From: Corallococcus silvisoli | GTDB lineage: Bacteria > Myxococcota > Myxococcia > Myxococcales > Myxococcaceae | Length of the DNA: 64,000 nucleotides | Reading direction: 5' to 3' | Assembly (NCBI RefSeq): GCF_009909145.1 | Contig: NZ_JAAAPJ010000030.1 | Span: 16,539 to 80,538, forward strand | Shown: piece by piece, positions 42,820-51,812 of the stretch | Position numbering within the stretch: the stretch's first letter is position 1 | Layout: each line of letters opens with the position of its first letter | Program-made: the position numbers and the translations under genes | The notes under the pieces: generated by a model | Seen by the model: the letters and a program-made list of their open reading frames with translations, nothing else | What the model was told of the DNA's origin: nothing | The model's database searches: none

Positions 42820-44397
42820 AGCACGCCAGGCCGCCGTCTCCCGCGAGGGCACGCGGGGCAGGCGCACGGTGAACACCGTCCCCTCCTCCGCCGACGACCG
42901 CGCGTCCACCGTCCCGCCGTGGGCCAGCACCAGCTGCCGCACGATGTAGAGCCCCAGCCCGATGCTGCGCTCGGAGCGGCCCACCCGCGTCCCGCGCTGG
43001 AGCGGCTCGAAGATGCGCGGCAGCAGCTCCGGCGCGATGGGCTCTCCTCCGTTCACCACGCGCACGACGAGGGCATCCGTCTCTCCGCGGCTCTCCACGC
43101 GCACGGGCGTGTCCTCCGGGCTGTACTTCAGCGCGTTGCCCAGGATGTTGGAGAGCACCTGCGCCATCCGGTCCGAATCCCACGCGCCCTGGCCGTCCCC
43201 GGTCTGCTCCACCAGCACGGTGCGCTCCGGGTGCGTCGTCCGCGCCTCCTCCACCACCTGCGACGTGAGCGCGTGGAAGTCACACGGCTCCGCCTCCACC
43301 GGGATGCCGCCGCCCATGCGCGCCTGGGTGAAGTCCAGCAGGTCGCGGATCATCCGCGTCGCCCGCTCCGCCGCGGACAGGATGCGCGCCGCCGCCTTCG
43401 CGTGCCACGGCTGGATGTCCTCCCGCCGCAGCATCAGCGAGGCTCCCGTGAGGATGGCGGCCAGCGGGTTGCGCAGGTCGTGGCTCACGATGCCAATGAG
43501 CTGCTGTTCGAACTCCACCCGCGCCTGCGCCTCGTGCACCAGCCGCTGCCGCTCCTCCTCCGCCTGCCGCCGCTCGGTGATGCCGCGCATCGCGCCCACG
43601 ATGCGCCGCGCCCCTCCGCTCGCCCCGCGCACGATGCAGCCCTGCGCCGCCACGTACGCGTACGACGCGTCCTTGCGCAGCACCCGGTACTCGTCCTGCC
43701 ACCGGTCGTCGTCGGAATCGAACGCGCGCTGGAGCCCCGCCAGCACCCGCTCGCGGTCCTCCACGTGGATGTGCCGGCGCCACCACGCGGCGTCCGCGGC
43801 CACCTCTTCCAGGGGGAAGCCGAAGACCTCCTCCGTCGCGTCGCCAATCCAGTGCATCGCGTCCGTCTGGAGGTCCCAATCCCAGATGGCGTCGAAGCTG
43901 GCGTGCGCCACCAACTGGTAGCGCTCCTCGGAGCGGCGCAGCGCCTCCTCCGTGCGCTTGCGCAGCCGCACCCCTTCCGCCTCGCGCAGCGCCCGCCGCA
44001 CGCTGGGCCCCAGCCGCTCCAGCCGGTCCTTGAGCACGTAGTCGGTGGCGCCGCGCTTGAGCAGCTCGATGGCGCGGTCCTCCCCCAGCGCCCCGGACAC
44101 GAAGAGGAACGGCGTGTCCGGACACACCGCCTGCGCCGCTTCCAGCGCGCTCATCCCGTCGAAGCCCGGCACGTTGTAGTCCGACAGGATGAGGTCGAAC
44201 TTCCCCTTCGCCAGCGCGGCGGTGAAGGCCGCGCGGCCCGGCACGCACTCCAGCGTCGAGGGCAGCCCGCCCTCCTCCAACTGCGCGGCCACCAACTGCG
44301 CGTCCAGCGCGCTGTCCTCCAGGAGCAGGATGGACAACGGCCGGCCGGCAGCGGGGGCCGGGGTCAGGTCCAGCGCGGCACCGCCGCGTGCGCTCAC
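42739..44397 (-). CDS. Hybrid sensor: receiver-PAS-histidine kinase
   Basis: A 552-residue cytoplasmic kinase. Residues 18-135 are a receiver domain (ILLLEDSALDAQLVAAQLEE, LILSDYNVPGFDG with the phospho-acceptor Asp, DYVLKD). A PAS domain covers about 160-285 (SEERYQLVAHASFDAIWDWD). The kinase core has H-box VSHDLRNPLAAI, N-box NILGNALKYSPEDT and the G-box GLGLYIVRQLV. With the receiver at the N-terminus it acts as a response-coupled kinase, probably accepting phosphate from a partner. GTG start overlaps the stop of the single-receiver gene (GTGA). The C-terminal 30 residues are non-conserved and lie opposite the YidD gene. Confidence 0.93.
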   Translation of the reverse strand: MSARGGAALDLTPAPAAGRPLSILLLEDSALDAQLVAAQLEEGGLPSTLECVPGRAAFTAALAKGKFDLILSDYNVPGFDGMSALEAAQAVCPDTPFLFVSGALGEDRAIELLKRGATDYVLKDRLERLGPSVRRALREAEGVRLRKRTEEALRRSEERYQLVAHASFDAIWDWDLQTDAMHWIGDATEEVFGFPLEEVAADAAWWRRHIHVEDRERVLAGLQRAFDSDDDRWQDEYRVLRKDASYAYVAAQGCIVRGASGGARRIVGAMRGITERRQAEEERQRLVHEAQARVEFEQQLIGIVSHDLRNPLAAILTGASLMLRREDIQPWHAKAAARILSAAERATRMIRDLLDFTQARMGGGIPVEAEPCDFHALTSQVVEEARTTHPERTVLVEQTGDGQGAWDSDRMAQVLSNILGNALKYSPEDTPVRVESRGETDALVVRVVNGGEPIAPELLPRIFEPLQRGTRVGRSERSIGLGLYIVRQLVLAHGGTVDARSSAEEGTVFTVRLPRVPSRETAAWRASGQVRPPEEPHVVAASDAGPGAKSSS

Positions 44398-44855
44398 TTG
44401 GGCCCCCCGACACCGGGCGCGCCCGGCGGCGGCTGGTTCACCACCGCCCAGAAGAGCCCCAGCTCGCGCAGCGCGGACACGAAGTCCGGGAAGGCCACCG
44501 GCTTCACCACGTAGGCGTTCACGCCCAGGCCGTAGCTGCGCGCCAGGTCCCGCTCCTCGCGCGACGAGGTGAGCATCACCACGGGCACGGCCTTCAGCTC
44601 CGGAGCACCCTTCACCTTCTCCAGCACCTCCAGCCCATCCACCTTCGGCAGCTTCAAGTCCAGCAGCACCACCGCCGGGTGGCCGTCCTTCCGGCCCGCG
44701 AACTCGCCCTTGCGGAAGAGGTAGTCCAGCGCCTGCTGACCGTCGCGGACCACCACCACCTCGTTGGCCAGATTCACCTCCTCCAACGCCGCCAGCGTGA
44801 GCGCCACGTCGTTGGCGCTGTCTTCCACCAGGAGGATTCTCTTGAGCTCGATCAC
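44394..44855 (-). CDS. Single-domain response regulator (Rcp1-like)
   Basis: A 153-residue receiver with no output domain. Acidic pocket in ILLVEDSANDVAL, phospho-acceptor Asp in VVLLDLKLPKVDGLEVL, conserved Thr/Ser in VVMLTSSREERDL and Lys in YVVKPVAF. This form is typical of Rcp1-type phosphorelay shuttles. GTG start overlaps the stop of the large hybrid kinase gene, and its stop overlaps the start of the next kinase, so it is well placed to carry phosphate between them. Confidence 0.95.
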   Translation of the reverse strand: MIELKRILLVEDSANDVALTLAALEEVNLANEVVVVRDGQQALDYLFRKGEFAGRKDGHPAVVLLDLKLPKVDGLEVLEKVKGAPELKAVPVVMLTSSREERDLARSYGLGVNAYVVKPVAFPDFVSALRELGLFWAVVNQPPPGAPGVGGPK

Positions 44856-47800
44856 GCGCGGTCTTCCTTCTTCTCCAGCGGAGAAGTCCGGGGCAGGGTG
44901 AAGGTGAAGGTCGCGCCCTGCCCCACGGCGCCCTCCGCCCAGGTCCGTCCACCGTGGCGCGACACGATGCGCCGCACGTTCGCGAGCCCGATGCCGGTGC
45001 CCTCGAACTCCTCGGCCATGTGCAGCCGCTGGAAGACGCCAAACAACTTGTCCACGTACTGCATCTCGAAGCCCACGCCGTTGTCGCGCACCCATACCGC
45101 GACCTCGGTCTCCGTCTCTCGCCCGCCCACTTCGATGAGGGCCTCCGGCTTCGGGCGCGTGTACTTCAACGCGTTGGACAGCAGGTTGTGGATGACCTGC
45201 CGCAAGAGGGCCGGGTCGCCCTCCACCGAGGGAAGGGGGGCCACCCGCCACTCCACCTGCCGGCCCGTGGACTCCGGCAGCAGGTCCTTGCGCACTTCGT
45301 CCACCAGCGGCCCCAGGTCCACCCGCGTCTGGCGCAGCTCCGCCCGGCCCATGCGGCTGAACGCGAGCAGGTCGTCCACCAGCGTGCCGCCCTGCTTCGC
45401 CGCGCCCGCGATGGTGGACAGGTAGCCCCGCGACACGTCATCCAGCTTCGCCGCCGCCCGGCGGTCCAGCAGCTGCGCGAAGCCCGTGATGTGTCGCAGC
45501 GGCGCGCGCAGGTCGTGCGACACGGAGTAGCTGAAGGACTCCAGCTCCTTGTTCGCCTCCTGGAGCTGGGCGGTGCGCTCGCGCACGCGCTTCTCCAGCC
45601 CCGTGTTGAGGCGGCGGATCTCCTCCTCCGCCTGCTTGAGGCTCTCCAGCGTCCGGCGCTCGTCGTCGATGTCCGTGTTGGTGCCGAACCAGCGCACGAT
45701 GCGGCCCTCCGCGTCGCGCACCGGCATCGCGCGGGACAGGAACCAGCGGAAGGTGCCGTCCGCGCGGCGCATGCGGAACTGGTCCTCCCACAGCCGGCCC
45801 TCGCTCAAGGCCGCCTTGAAGTGGGCCACCACCCGGTCCACGTCCTCCGGGTCATGCACCGACGTCCAGCCCCAGCCCTGCATCTGCTCCAGCGAGGAGC
45901 CCGTGTAGTCGTACCAGCGTTGGTTGAACCAGAAGATGCTGCCGTCCGGCTCCGTCATCCAGGCCAGCTGCGGGATGGAGTCCGCCAGCGTGCGGAACTG
46001 CTGCTCGCGCTCCCGCAGCTCCGCGGCCAGCGCCTCGATGCGCCGCCGCGCCAGCACCTGCTCCGTCACCTCCCACGACACGGACACGATGCCCTCCACC
46101 TGCCCCTCCGCGTTGAGCAGCGGCTGGAAGGTGAGGTTGAAGTAGCCCTCGGGCGCGTCCTGCCCCACCTCGCGGCTCAGGCGCATGGGCACCTCGTGGC
46201 CCCGGTAGGTCTCTCCGGTGCGGAACACCCGCTCCAGCTGCTCGACCTGCCCCTGGTCCTTCAACTCCGGCAGGGCCTGGCGCACGGTCAGCCCCACCAG
46301 CGGCCTGGAGCCGGTGAGCTTCTGGCGCAGGTCGTTGACCATCTCGAAGATCAGCTCCGGGCCTCGCAGCACGGTGATGGCGGCGGGCAGCTGCTTGAGC
46401 ACCGCGAACAGGTTGCGCCGCTCCGCTTGAAGCGTCTCGTACAGGCGCGCGTTCTCCAGCGCCACGCTGGCCATCTGCGCCAGCTGCACGGCGACCGTCT
46501 CATCCTCCGCGTCGAAGTCGCCCTCCACCTTGTCGGACACCTGCACGAGCCCCAGGTTGCGGCCGTCGTGCCCGACCAACGGCACCGCGAGGAAGCCCTT
46601 CAGCGGCAGCGCGGGTGAGGGCGCGGGGACCGCCTGCGCGTACGACGCGTGCTGCCGCAGCTCGTCGCGCGTCAGCCGCAGCGGCCGGTTCTCCTGGCAC
46701 ACGCGGGCGAACAGGCCCCGCTCGTCCACCTCCGTCGCCGCGCCCGGCTCCACCGAGGACAGCGCGGTGAGCGGCGGGCCCGCCTCGCGTCCCTCCACCA
46801 GCCGCACCGAGGACTGGTTCGCGCCAATCAGCTTGCGCGCCTTGAGCGTGACCAGGTCCAGGATGGCTTGCACGCTACCGGCCGCGTTGAGCGCCAGACT
46901 CGCGCGCGACAGGCCGCGCAGCTGCTCGGTGCGGCGCAGCTCGCCCGCCATCAACCGGGCCCGCTCCGCGTCGGCGCGCTTGCGCGCGGTGATGTCCTGC
47001 ACGGTGCCCACGAAGCGCACCGGCCGGCCCTCCTCGAAGAGCGTCCGGCCCGTGGCGCGCACCCAGCGCTCCACGCCGTCCTTCAGCCCCACGGTGCGGT
47101 ACGCGACGTCGTAGTCGCCCCGGCCGGTGGGGTCCCAGCTCAGCGCCACGGCGCGCTGCACGGCGTCGCGGTCCTCCGGGTGCAGGCCCGCGAGGAAGAG
47201 CTCATAGGACGCCTCCGCCTCCGGGGGCAGACCGAACAACGCCTTGCAGCGCGCGTCCCACCGGAGCGTGCCATTCACGGTGTCCATGTCGAAGGTGCCC
47301 AGCGAGGTGGCCGTCAGCGCCAGGCGCAAGCGCTGCTCGCTGTCCGCCAGCGCGGCCTGCTGCCGGCGCAGGTCCTGGGTCAGCGCCTCCGTGCGGCGTC
47401 GCGCGCGCACGAACTCCGTCACGTCGGTGGCCAGGGTGATGATGCCGGCCGCGGTGCCATCCAACTCCACCAGCGGGTGGTAGATGACGTTGAAGAAGAC
47501 GGAGTCCGGATGGCCGTCGCGCTCCAGCTGGACCTCGAACTCCGGCCGAGAGAAGGGCTGCCGCGTGCGCACCACCTCGCGCAGCACCTCCATGATCTCC
47601 GGCTGCGAGTCCATCTCCGGAAACACCTCCCTCAGCGCCTGCCCCGGCCGCACCTTCCGGCCCACCAGCAGCTCGTAGTGGGGGTTGGCCAGCTCGAAGA
47701 CGAAGTCCGGCCCGCGCACGATGGAGATGCCCACCGGGGCCTGCATGAAGAACGCATGCAGCCGCTCGCGGTGCATGGCCTCCATCGCGTCCCGCTCGCG

Positions 47801-48250
47801 CTCGCGCAGGGCCTCCTCGCGCTGCTGCACGGCCTCGCGCGCCAGGTGCAGCTCCACGAACATCGACACCTTGGCCAGGAGGATCTCGGGCCGCAGCGGC
47901 TTGCGCAGGTAGTCCACCGCGCCGTGCGCGTACGCGGCCAGCCACTCCTTCTCGTCCCCGTCACCCGCGGTCATCAGGAGTACCGGCGTGCGCCGGTTGC
48001 GCTCACGCTCGCGCAGCAGGCCCAGCACCTCCACGCCCGTCATGTCGCCCAGGTTCATGTCCATCAGGACAGCGGCGAAGTCCTCGTCCAGCACCCGCCG
48101 CAACGCTTCCCGGCCGGACGCGGCCCGCACCAGCCGCTGCCCCAGCTGCGCGAGAATGCCCTCCAGCGCCAACAGGTGCCCGGGGGTGTCGTCGACGATG
48201 AGGATGCTGGCCCGAGGTGAGGACCTGAGGAGGGACGCGGCGGAGGACAT
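44852..48250 (-). CDS. Large multi-PAS/GAF hybrid histidine kinase
   Basis: An 1132-residue soluble sensor. Order of domains: receiver (about 15-135; ILIVDDTPGHLLALEGIL, AVLMDMNLGDMTGVEVL), PAS (about 170-290), PAS (about 310-430), GAF (about 450-600), PAS (about 615-735), PAS (about 745-870), coiled coil, then the kinase with H-box YSVSHDLRAPLRHI, N-box HNLLSNALKYTRPK and G-box GTGIGLANVRRIVSRHGG. No TM segment is present, so it senses cytoplasmic signals (redox, light or small ligands are typical for PAS/GAF). ATG 48250 immediately precedes the receiver; a GTG at 48301 is possible, and neither has a clear ribosome-binding site. It heads a three-gene coupled phosphorelay. Confidence 0.93.
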   Translation of the reverse strand: MSSAASLLRSSPRASILIVDDTPGHLLALEGILAQLGQRLVRAASGREALRRVLDEDFAAVLMDMNLGDMTGVEVLGLLRERERNRRTPVLLMTAGDGDEKEWLAAYAHGAVDYLRKPLRPEILLAKVSMFVELHLAREAVQQREEALRERERDAMEAMHRERLHAFFMQAPVGISIVRGPDFVFELANPHYELLVGRKVRPGQALREVFPEMDSQPEIMEVLREVVRTRQPFSRPEFEVQLERDGHPDSVFFNVIYHPLVELDGTAAGIITLATDVTEFVRARRRTEALTQDLRRQQAALADSEQRLRLALTATSLGTFDMDTVNGTLRWDARCKALFGLPPEAEASYELFLAGLHPEDRDAVQRAVALSWDPTGRGDYDVAYRTVGLKDGVERWVRATGRTLFEEGRPVRFVGTVQDITARKRADAERARLMAGELRRTEQLRGLSRASLALNAAGSVQAILDLVTLKARKLIGANQSSVRLVEGREAGPPLTALSSVEPGAATEVDERGLFARVCQENRPLRLTRDELRQHASYAQAVPAPSPALPLKGFLAVPLVGHDGRNLGLVQVSDKVEGDFDAEDETVAVQLAQMASVALENARLYETLQAERRNLFAVLKQLPAAITVLRGPELIFEMVNDLRQKLTGSRPLVGLTVRQALPELKDQGQVEQLERVFRTGETYRGHEVPMRLSREVGQDAPEGYFNLTFQPLLNAEGQVEGIVSVSWEVTEQVLARRRIEALAAELREREQQFRTLADSIPQLAWMTEPDGSIFWFNQRWYDYTGSSLEQMQGWGWTSVHDPEDVDRVVAHFKAALSEGRLWEDQFRMRRADGTFRWFLSRAMPVRDAEGRIVRWFGTNTDIDDERRTLESLKQAEEEIRRLNTGLEKRVRERTAQLQEANKELESFSYSVSHDLRAPLRHITGFAQLLDRRAAAKLDDVSRGYLSTIAGAAKQGGTLVDDLLAFSRMGRAELRQTRVDLGPLVDEVRKDLLPESTGRQVEWRVAPLPSVEGDPALLRQVIHNLLSNALKYTRPKPEALIEVGGRETETEVAVWVRDNGVGFEMQYVDKLFGVFQRLHMAEEFEGTGIGLANVRRIVSRHGGRTWAEGAVGQGATFTFTLPRTSPLEKKEDRA

Positions 48251-48503
48251 GGTGGAGGCTCGGGGAGCGGGACGCCTTTCCTTTAGGCTGCTTGCAGGCA
48301 CGTGGGGGGAGGACGGGCCCGGCTTCGGTGCGTCCCCGTTGACGGCAGGACACCCCTTCAGGCCGCAACCTGCCTTCCCCCTCTCACCAATGCCAGCGGA
48401 ACCCCGCGATACGCCCCCGTCACCGCCTCCCCGTCTGCCCGGGGACGCGCCAGGGAGGCGCCCGCCAGGAGACGAGGATGTTTCATGTTTCAGGCCGCCG
48501 GTC

Positions 48504-49421
48504 TCATGGCGACGGCAGGCGGCGCAGGGACGCCCTGGGGAAGGACACCCAGAAGGGCGTCGTCACGGAGTCCCCGCCCAGCGGGAACCAGGGGCCGTCC
48601 TTCCCCGAAAGGACGTGGAAGTCCTGCGCGGGCGTGAACCCCTGGCCCATCAACGCCACCCGCTCCCCCTTCGCGTTGGTGGCCACGTCCAACACGAGCA
48701 CCGTGTGGCCGGGACTGCCGCCCAGGACGAAGAAGTCCCCGGGGCGCGGCTCCCCCGTGACGCGCGCGCCCTCCGCCTGGAGGGACAGGGTGCCCGCGTA
48801 GGTGAAGAGCAGGTCCAGGTAGTTCCGGAAGGCCGCGCGCGACGCATCGGCCGCGGCGCTGCCCGGCACCCACGTCACCTTCGCGCCAGAGACGCGCGCC
48901 CGCTCACCCGCCGAGTAGCGGGGCCACGCCGCCAGATGGCCGCTGGTGAAGTGGTAGGCGATGCGCTCCGGGTGACCGGAGGCCCAGCGCCATTCGGCAT
49001 GGAGGCGCAGGATGGAGTCCGCGCACTGCTGGAGGTTGACGCCGCCCACGTCCAGCTCCGCGACCGCCGCGAGCCGAGCGTCGGAGGCGGCCAGCACCGT
49101 GCCGCCCTGGTAGTCGCGCACGGGGGTGCCCTCGGGCCGCAGGGGCAGGCCGCGCAGCCATGCGCCGAAGGAGCCGGCCTCCACGGGCACGCGCGCGTAG
49201 CCCTCCGGAGGCGCGAAGGTCTCCTCCAGCGCACGCACCCGCGCGGTGGCGGGGAGCCACGGATAGTGCGTCCGCTCCTCGGCCGTGGGGGCGTGGGGCT
49301 GGACCGTCGCCCGGCCGGCCGCTTCGCAGCTCGCGAGGGGCAGCGCGACAGAAGCCACGGTGGCCAGCACGAGGAACGCGCGCAGGTGTCGCGGGGGGCG
49401 GTGGGTTCCCAACGCATTCAC
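48504..49421 (-). CDS. DUF4846 lipoprotein
   Basis: A 305-residue exported lipoprotein: signal peptide with lipobox PLASC, then the DUF4846 domain (YPWLPATARVRALEETF, GSFGAWLRGLPLRPEG, VLAASDARLAAVAELDVG, QQCADSILRLHAEW, HTVLVLDVATN and ALMGQGFTPAQDFHVL). DUF4846 proteins are periplasmic or outer-membrane lipoproteins of unknown function. The GTG start has AGGAG about 9 bases upstream; a far longer open frame on this strand is not coding. It diverges from the phosphatidyltransferase gene, the start codons 186 bases apart. Confidence 0.88.
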   Translation of the reverse strand: MNALGTHRPPRHLRAFLVLATVASVALPLASCEAAGRATVQPHAPTAEERTHYPWLPATARVRALEETFAPPEGYARVPVEAGSFGAWLRGLPLRPEGTPVRDYQGGTVLAASDARLAAVAELDVGGVNLQQCADSILRLHAEWRWASGHPERIAYHFTSGHLAAWPRYSAGERARVSGAKVTWVPGSAAADASRAAFRNYLDLLFTYAGTLSLQAEGARVTGEPRPGDFFVLGGSPGHTVLVLDVATNAKGERVALMGQGFTPAQDFHVLSGKDGPWFPLGGDSVTTPFWVSFPRASLRRLPSP

Positions 49422-49607
49422 GGGGACGAACTCCTGGGACGGTGGGGGCCGGGAGGAGTCCCGGGCCTCCCGCGTGGGACACCGCACGGCCGCCGGCGGG
49501 TTCCGGGCGGATGCGGATTCAGGGGGGCGCCCGTGGGAGTTCTTCGCTGGACGCTCGCCATCGCGGACAGGTGCGCCCCAGGTAGCGAGCACTACCTTTT
49601 GAAGGCC

Positions 49608-50210
49608 ATGCACCGTCGGGCAAGCCTCGTGCTGCTCAATCTGCTGTCGCTGTCGCGCCTGCCGCTCGCCGCGGCATTCATCGTGGTGTCGGATTCGCGC
49701 ACGCGAGCCTTCCTGGTGGTGGTGGCGGCGGCGACGGACTTCCTGGATGGATGGATCGCCCGGAACCGGGGGCTGGCCACGCGGCTGGGGGCGCTCATCG
49801 ACCCGGTGGCGGATCGCGCGTTCATGGTGACGGCCTTCATCGTGTGCCTGCTGGATGGGCTCATCGATCCGGTGGAGCTGACGCTGCTGCTCCTGCGCGA
49901 CATCGGCACGGCCATCGGCTTCATCGTCGCGAGGCTGCGGCCGGACATGCGGGCCGTCGAGCTCAAGGCGCGGATGCTGGGCAAGCTGGTGACGGCGCTG
50001 CAGCTCGCGGTGTTGCTGTGCGTGCTGCTCTACCCACCGCTGGTGCGTCCGCTCGTGGCGCTCGTCGCGCTGTTGTCGCTGGCGTCGGTGGTGGATTACT
50101 CGCGGGCGGTGTGGCGCCAGCGTCGGGGGAGGCAATTGCCGCCGTCGCGACCGTCGCCGCGCATTCCCCAAGGGCCCACGGGTGCGCCCCTGGAGTCCGC
50201 GCGGAAGTGA
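49608..50210 (+). CDS. CDP-alcohol phosphatidyltransferase
   Basis: A 200-residue inner-membrane enzyme. The catalytic CDP-OH-P signature D-x2-D-G-x2-A-R-x8-G-x3-D-x3-D is complete: DFLDGWIARNRGLATRLGAL followed by IDPVADR. About five hydrophobic helices surround it. It joins a CDP-diacylglycerol to an alcohol such as glycerol-3-phosphate or inositol phosphate, releasing CMP; PgsA-like activity is the closest guess. The C-terminal 25 residues are basic and Pro-rich, likely cytosolic. The ATG at 49608 begins the first basic/hydrophobic stretch; there is only a weak ribosome-binding site (AAGG). Confidence 0.92.
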   Translation: MHRRASLVLLNLLSLSRLPLAAAFIVVSDSRTRAFLVVVAAATDFLDGWIARNRGLATRLGALIDPVADRAFMVTAFIVCLLDGLIDPVELTLLLLRDIGTAIGFIVARLRPDMRAVELKARMLGKLVTALQLAVLLCVLLYPPLVRPLVALVALLSLASVVDYSRAVWRQRRGRQLPPSRPSPRIPQGPTGAPLESARK

Positions 50211-50220
50211 CGCGGGCGGC

Positions 50221-50430
50221 TTACGCGGGCGCGGAGTGCGTGTCGGGAAGCAGGGCCAGCCGGGAGCGTTCGCGCTCCATCGCGGCGCGCTCGCCGGGGG
50301 ACATGGCGTCCCAGACCTCGTCCATCGCGTCGAGAAGCGCATCCGCTTCCGGCGAGTCACCGCCGGGCGCGCGAGCGCGGATGAGGGACAGCTTGTGCAA
50401 CAGGGTTCGGTATCGGTCGTAGACCGTCAT
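50221..50430 (-). CDS. Small protein of unknown function
   Basis: A 69-residue soluble, helical protein (MTVYDRYRTLLHKLSLIRAR, then LLDAMDEVWDAMSPGERAAM). GGGAGG lies 8 bases upstream of the ATG at 50430. The pattern of a small acidic helix-turn-helix-like hairpin recurs in myxobacterial genomes, but I cannot assign a domain. It ends 11 bases from the convergent phosphatidyltransferase gene and starts 63 bases after the end of the upstream repeat-protein gene, so it may be the second gene of that transcript. Confidence 0.65.
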   Translation of the reverse strand: MTVYDRYRTLLHKLSLIRARAPGGDSPEADALLDAMDEVWDAMSPGERAAMERERSRLALLPDTHSAPA

Positions 50431-50492
50431 GGTGGAAGCCTCCCTCCCGGAGACGCGAAGGGTCGCGCGCGACTGACGGACGGCGGGCCCCA

Positions 50493-51620
50493 TCACCGGA
50501 GGGGGACACCCGCGGCACGGCGGGCCTCGTCACCGGACAGCACGGAGATCTCCCGAGTGTGGCTCCGGCCCACCAGGTTCACGACCGCGCGCACCTTCTC
50601 CCCTTCCTTGAGCTCGGTCACGCGGATGGCCTCGCCGTTGCGGAGGATGCGCGTCTGGGTGCCAATCTCCAGCGGCACGCGCGCGCCCGCATCCACGATG
50701 ACGACCTCCTTCGAGGACACCGAGCGCACCACGCCGCGATAGATGGCATCCACCACGGCGATGCCACCCGAAGCGGCGGGGGCAGGCGCCTGGGCGGGAG
50801 GCGCCGTACCCGAGGAGCCCGTGCCGCCCGTGCCCGGGTTCGCGTTCGCGTTGGTGCCCGGGTTGGGCGCCGCCGTGTTCCCCGCCTGCGGGCTCACGGC
50901 CGTGCCCGGGTTCGCCACCGCGCCGGTGTTCGGATTCGCCGCAGGGTTCGCATTCGCGGTGCCCGCTGCGTTCGGATACGCGGCCGGGCCAGGGTTCGTC
51001 ACCGCGCCGGTGTTCGGATTCGCCGCAGGGCCCGAGTTCGTCACCGCACCGGTGTTCGGATTCGCCGCAGGGTTCGCATTCGCGGTGCCCGCTGCGTTCG
51101 GATACGCGGCCGTGCCCGGGTTCGTCACCGCACCGGCGTTCGGATACGCAGCCGGGCCAGGGTTCGTCACCGCACCGGCATTCGGATACGCGGCCGGGCC
51201 AGGGTTCGCCACCGCGCCGGTGTTCGGATTCGCCCCCGTGCCCGCGTTGCTCGAACCACCGACATCCTGGCTGGGATTCGCGGCGGGATACCCCACGGCG
51301 TTCGGGTTCGCGGAGGCCCCCGAGCTCCCATTGGGAGCGCCGACATCAGGGGCCGTCCCAGCGGGGGCCCGCGGCTGCTCCGTCGTCCCGGATCCGCCCG
51401 TGCCCTGGGCCGTCGCTGCCGGGGCCTGTGTCTCTGGCGGCTGCGCGGTCGTGGGCGGAGCGTCCTCGTCCGGAGGTGGACGGTCGGTCATCCCAGACTG
51501 CCCCAGCAGGACATCCGTCCCCTCCGTCGCCGGAGGGCTCCCGCTCCCCGGCGTCCCCGCGCACATCAGCAGGCAGGCCACGCCCGCGATTCCCAAGCCC
51601 AACCAGGTCTCTCGCCTCAT
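50493..51620 (-). CDS. Exported protein with Pro/Ala/Asn repeats and C-terminal beta domain
   Basis: A 375-residue protein. The N-terminus (LGLGIAGVACLLMCAG) is a signal peptide, possibly lipid-modified at Cys. Residues about 35-270 are disordered and repetitive (units such as NPGPAAYPNAGAVT and AGTANANPAANPNT). The last 85 residues form a compact beta-rich domain (YRGVVRSVSSKEVVIVDAGA, LKEGEKVRAVVNLVGRS) resembling small OB-like modules that control redox or metal properties of surface proteins. It probably spans the periplasm or cell wall as a flexible tether with the folded domain at the end (inference). GGGAGG precedes the ATG. Confidence 0.75.
   Translation of the reverse strand: MRRETWLGLGIAGVACLLMCAGTPGSGSPPATEGTDVLLGQSGMTDRPPPDEDAPPTTAQPPETQAPAATAQGTGGSGTTEQPRAPAGTAPDVGAPNGSSGASANPNAVGYPAANPSQDVGGSSNAGTGANPNTGAVANPGPAAYPNAGAVTNPGPAAYPNAGAVTNPGTAAYPNAAGTANANPAANPNTGAVTNSGPAANPNTGAVTNPGPAAYPNAAGTANANPAANPNTGAVANPGTAVSPQAGNTAAPNPGTNANANPGTGGTGSSGTAPPAQAPAPAASGGIAVVDAIYRGVVRSVSSKEVVIVDAGARVPLEIGTQTRILRNGEAIRVTELKEGEKVRAVVNLVGRSHTREISVLSGDEARRAAGVPLR
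50900..51235. repeat. Tandem repeats in the Pro/Ala/Asn-rich gene
   Basis: Imperfect 42-45-bp units and a higher-order unit of about 75 bp recur through this stretch (blocks CCCGCTGCGTTCGGATACGC and GGGTTCGTCACCGC repeat on the plus strand). Copy number is likely variable between strains. Confidence 0.8.
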
Positions 51621-51812
51621 GCGCGGCACACCTCCCCTGGAGAAGGTGCGCGCTCCAGGGAGGGGAACCACCGTCTCGGGCGTCAGGGGGTCGCCCCTCC
51701 GCCCGCCCTCCGACGAGGACAGGAGCCCACGGCGTCGCGCCTGCCCCGGAAATGAAACGCCCCCGGCTCCCGTGAAGGAACCGAGGGCGCGAGCCGTCGA
51801 AGCGAGCCGCCG

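Noticed and set aside
50900..51235. Possible CRISPR array from regular repeats
   Set aside because: The repeats are in-frame protein repeats without unique spacers, and no cas gene is nearby.
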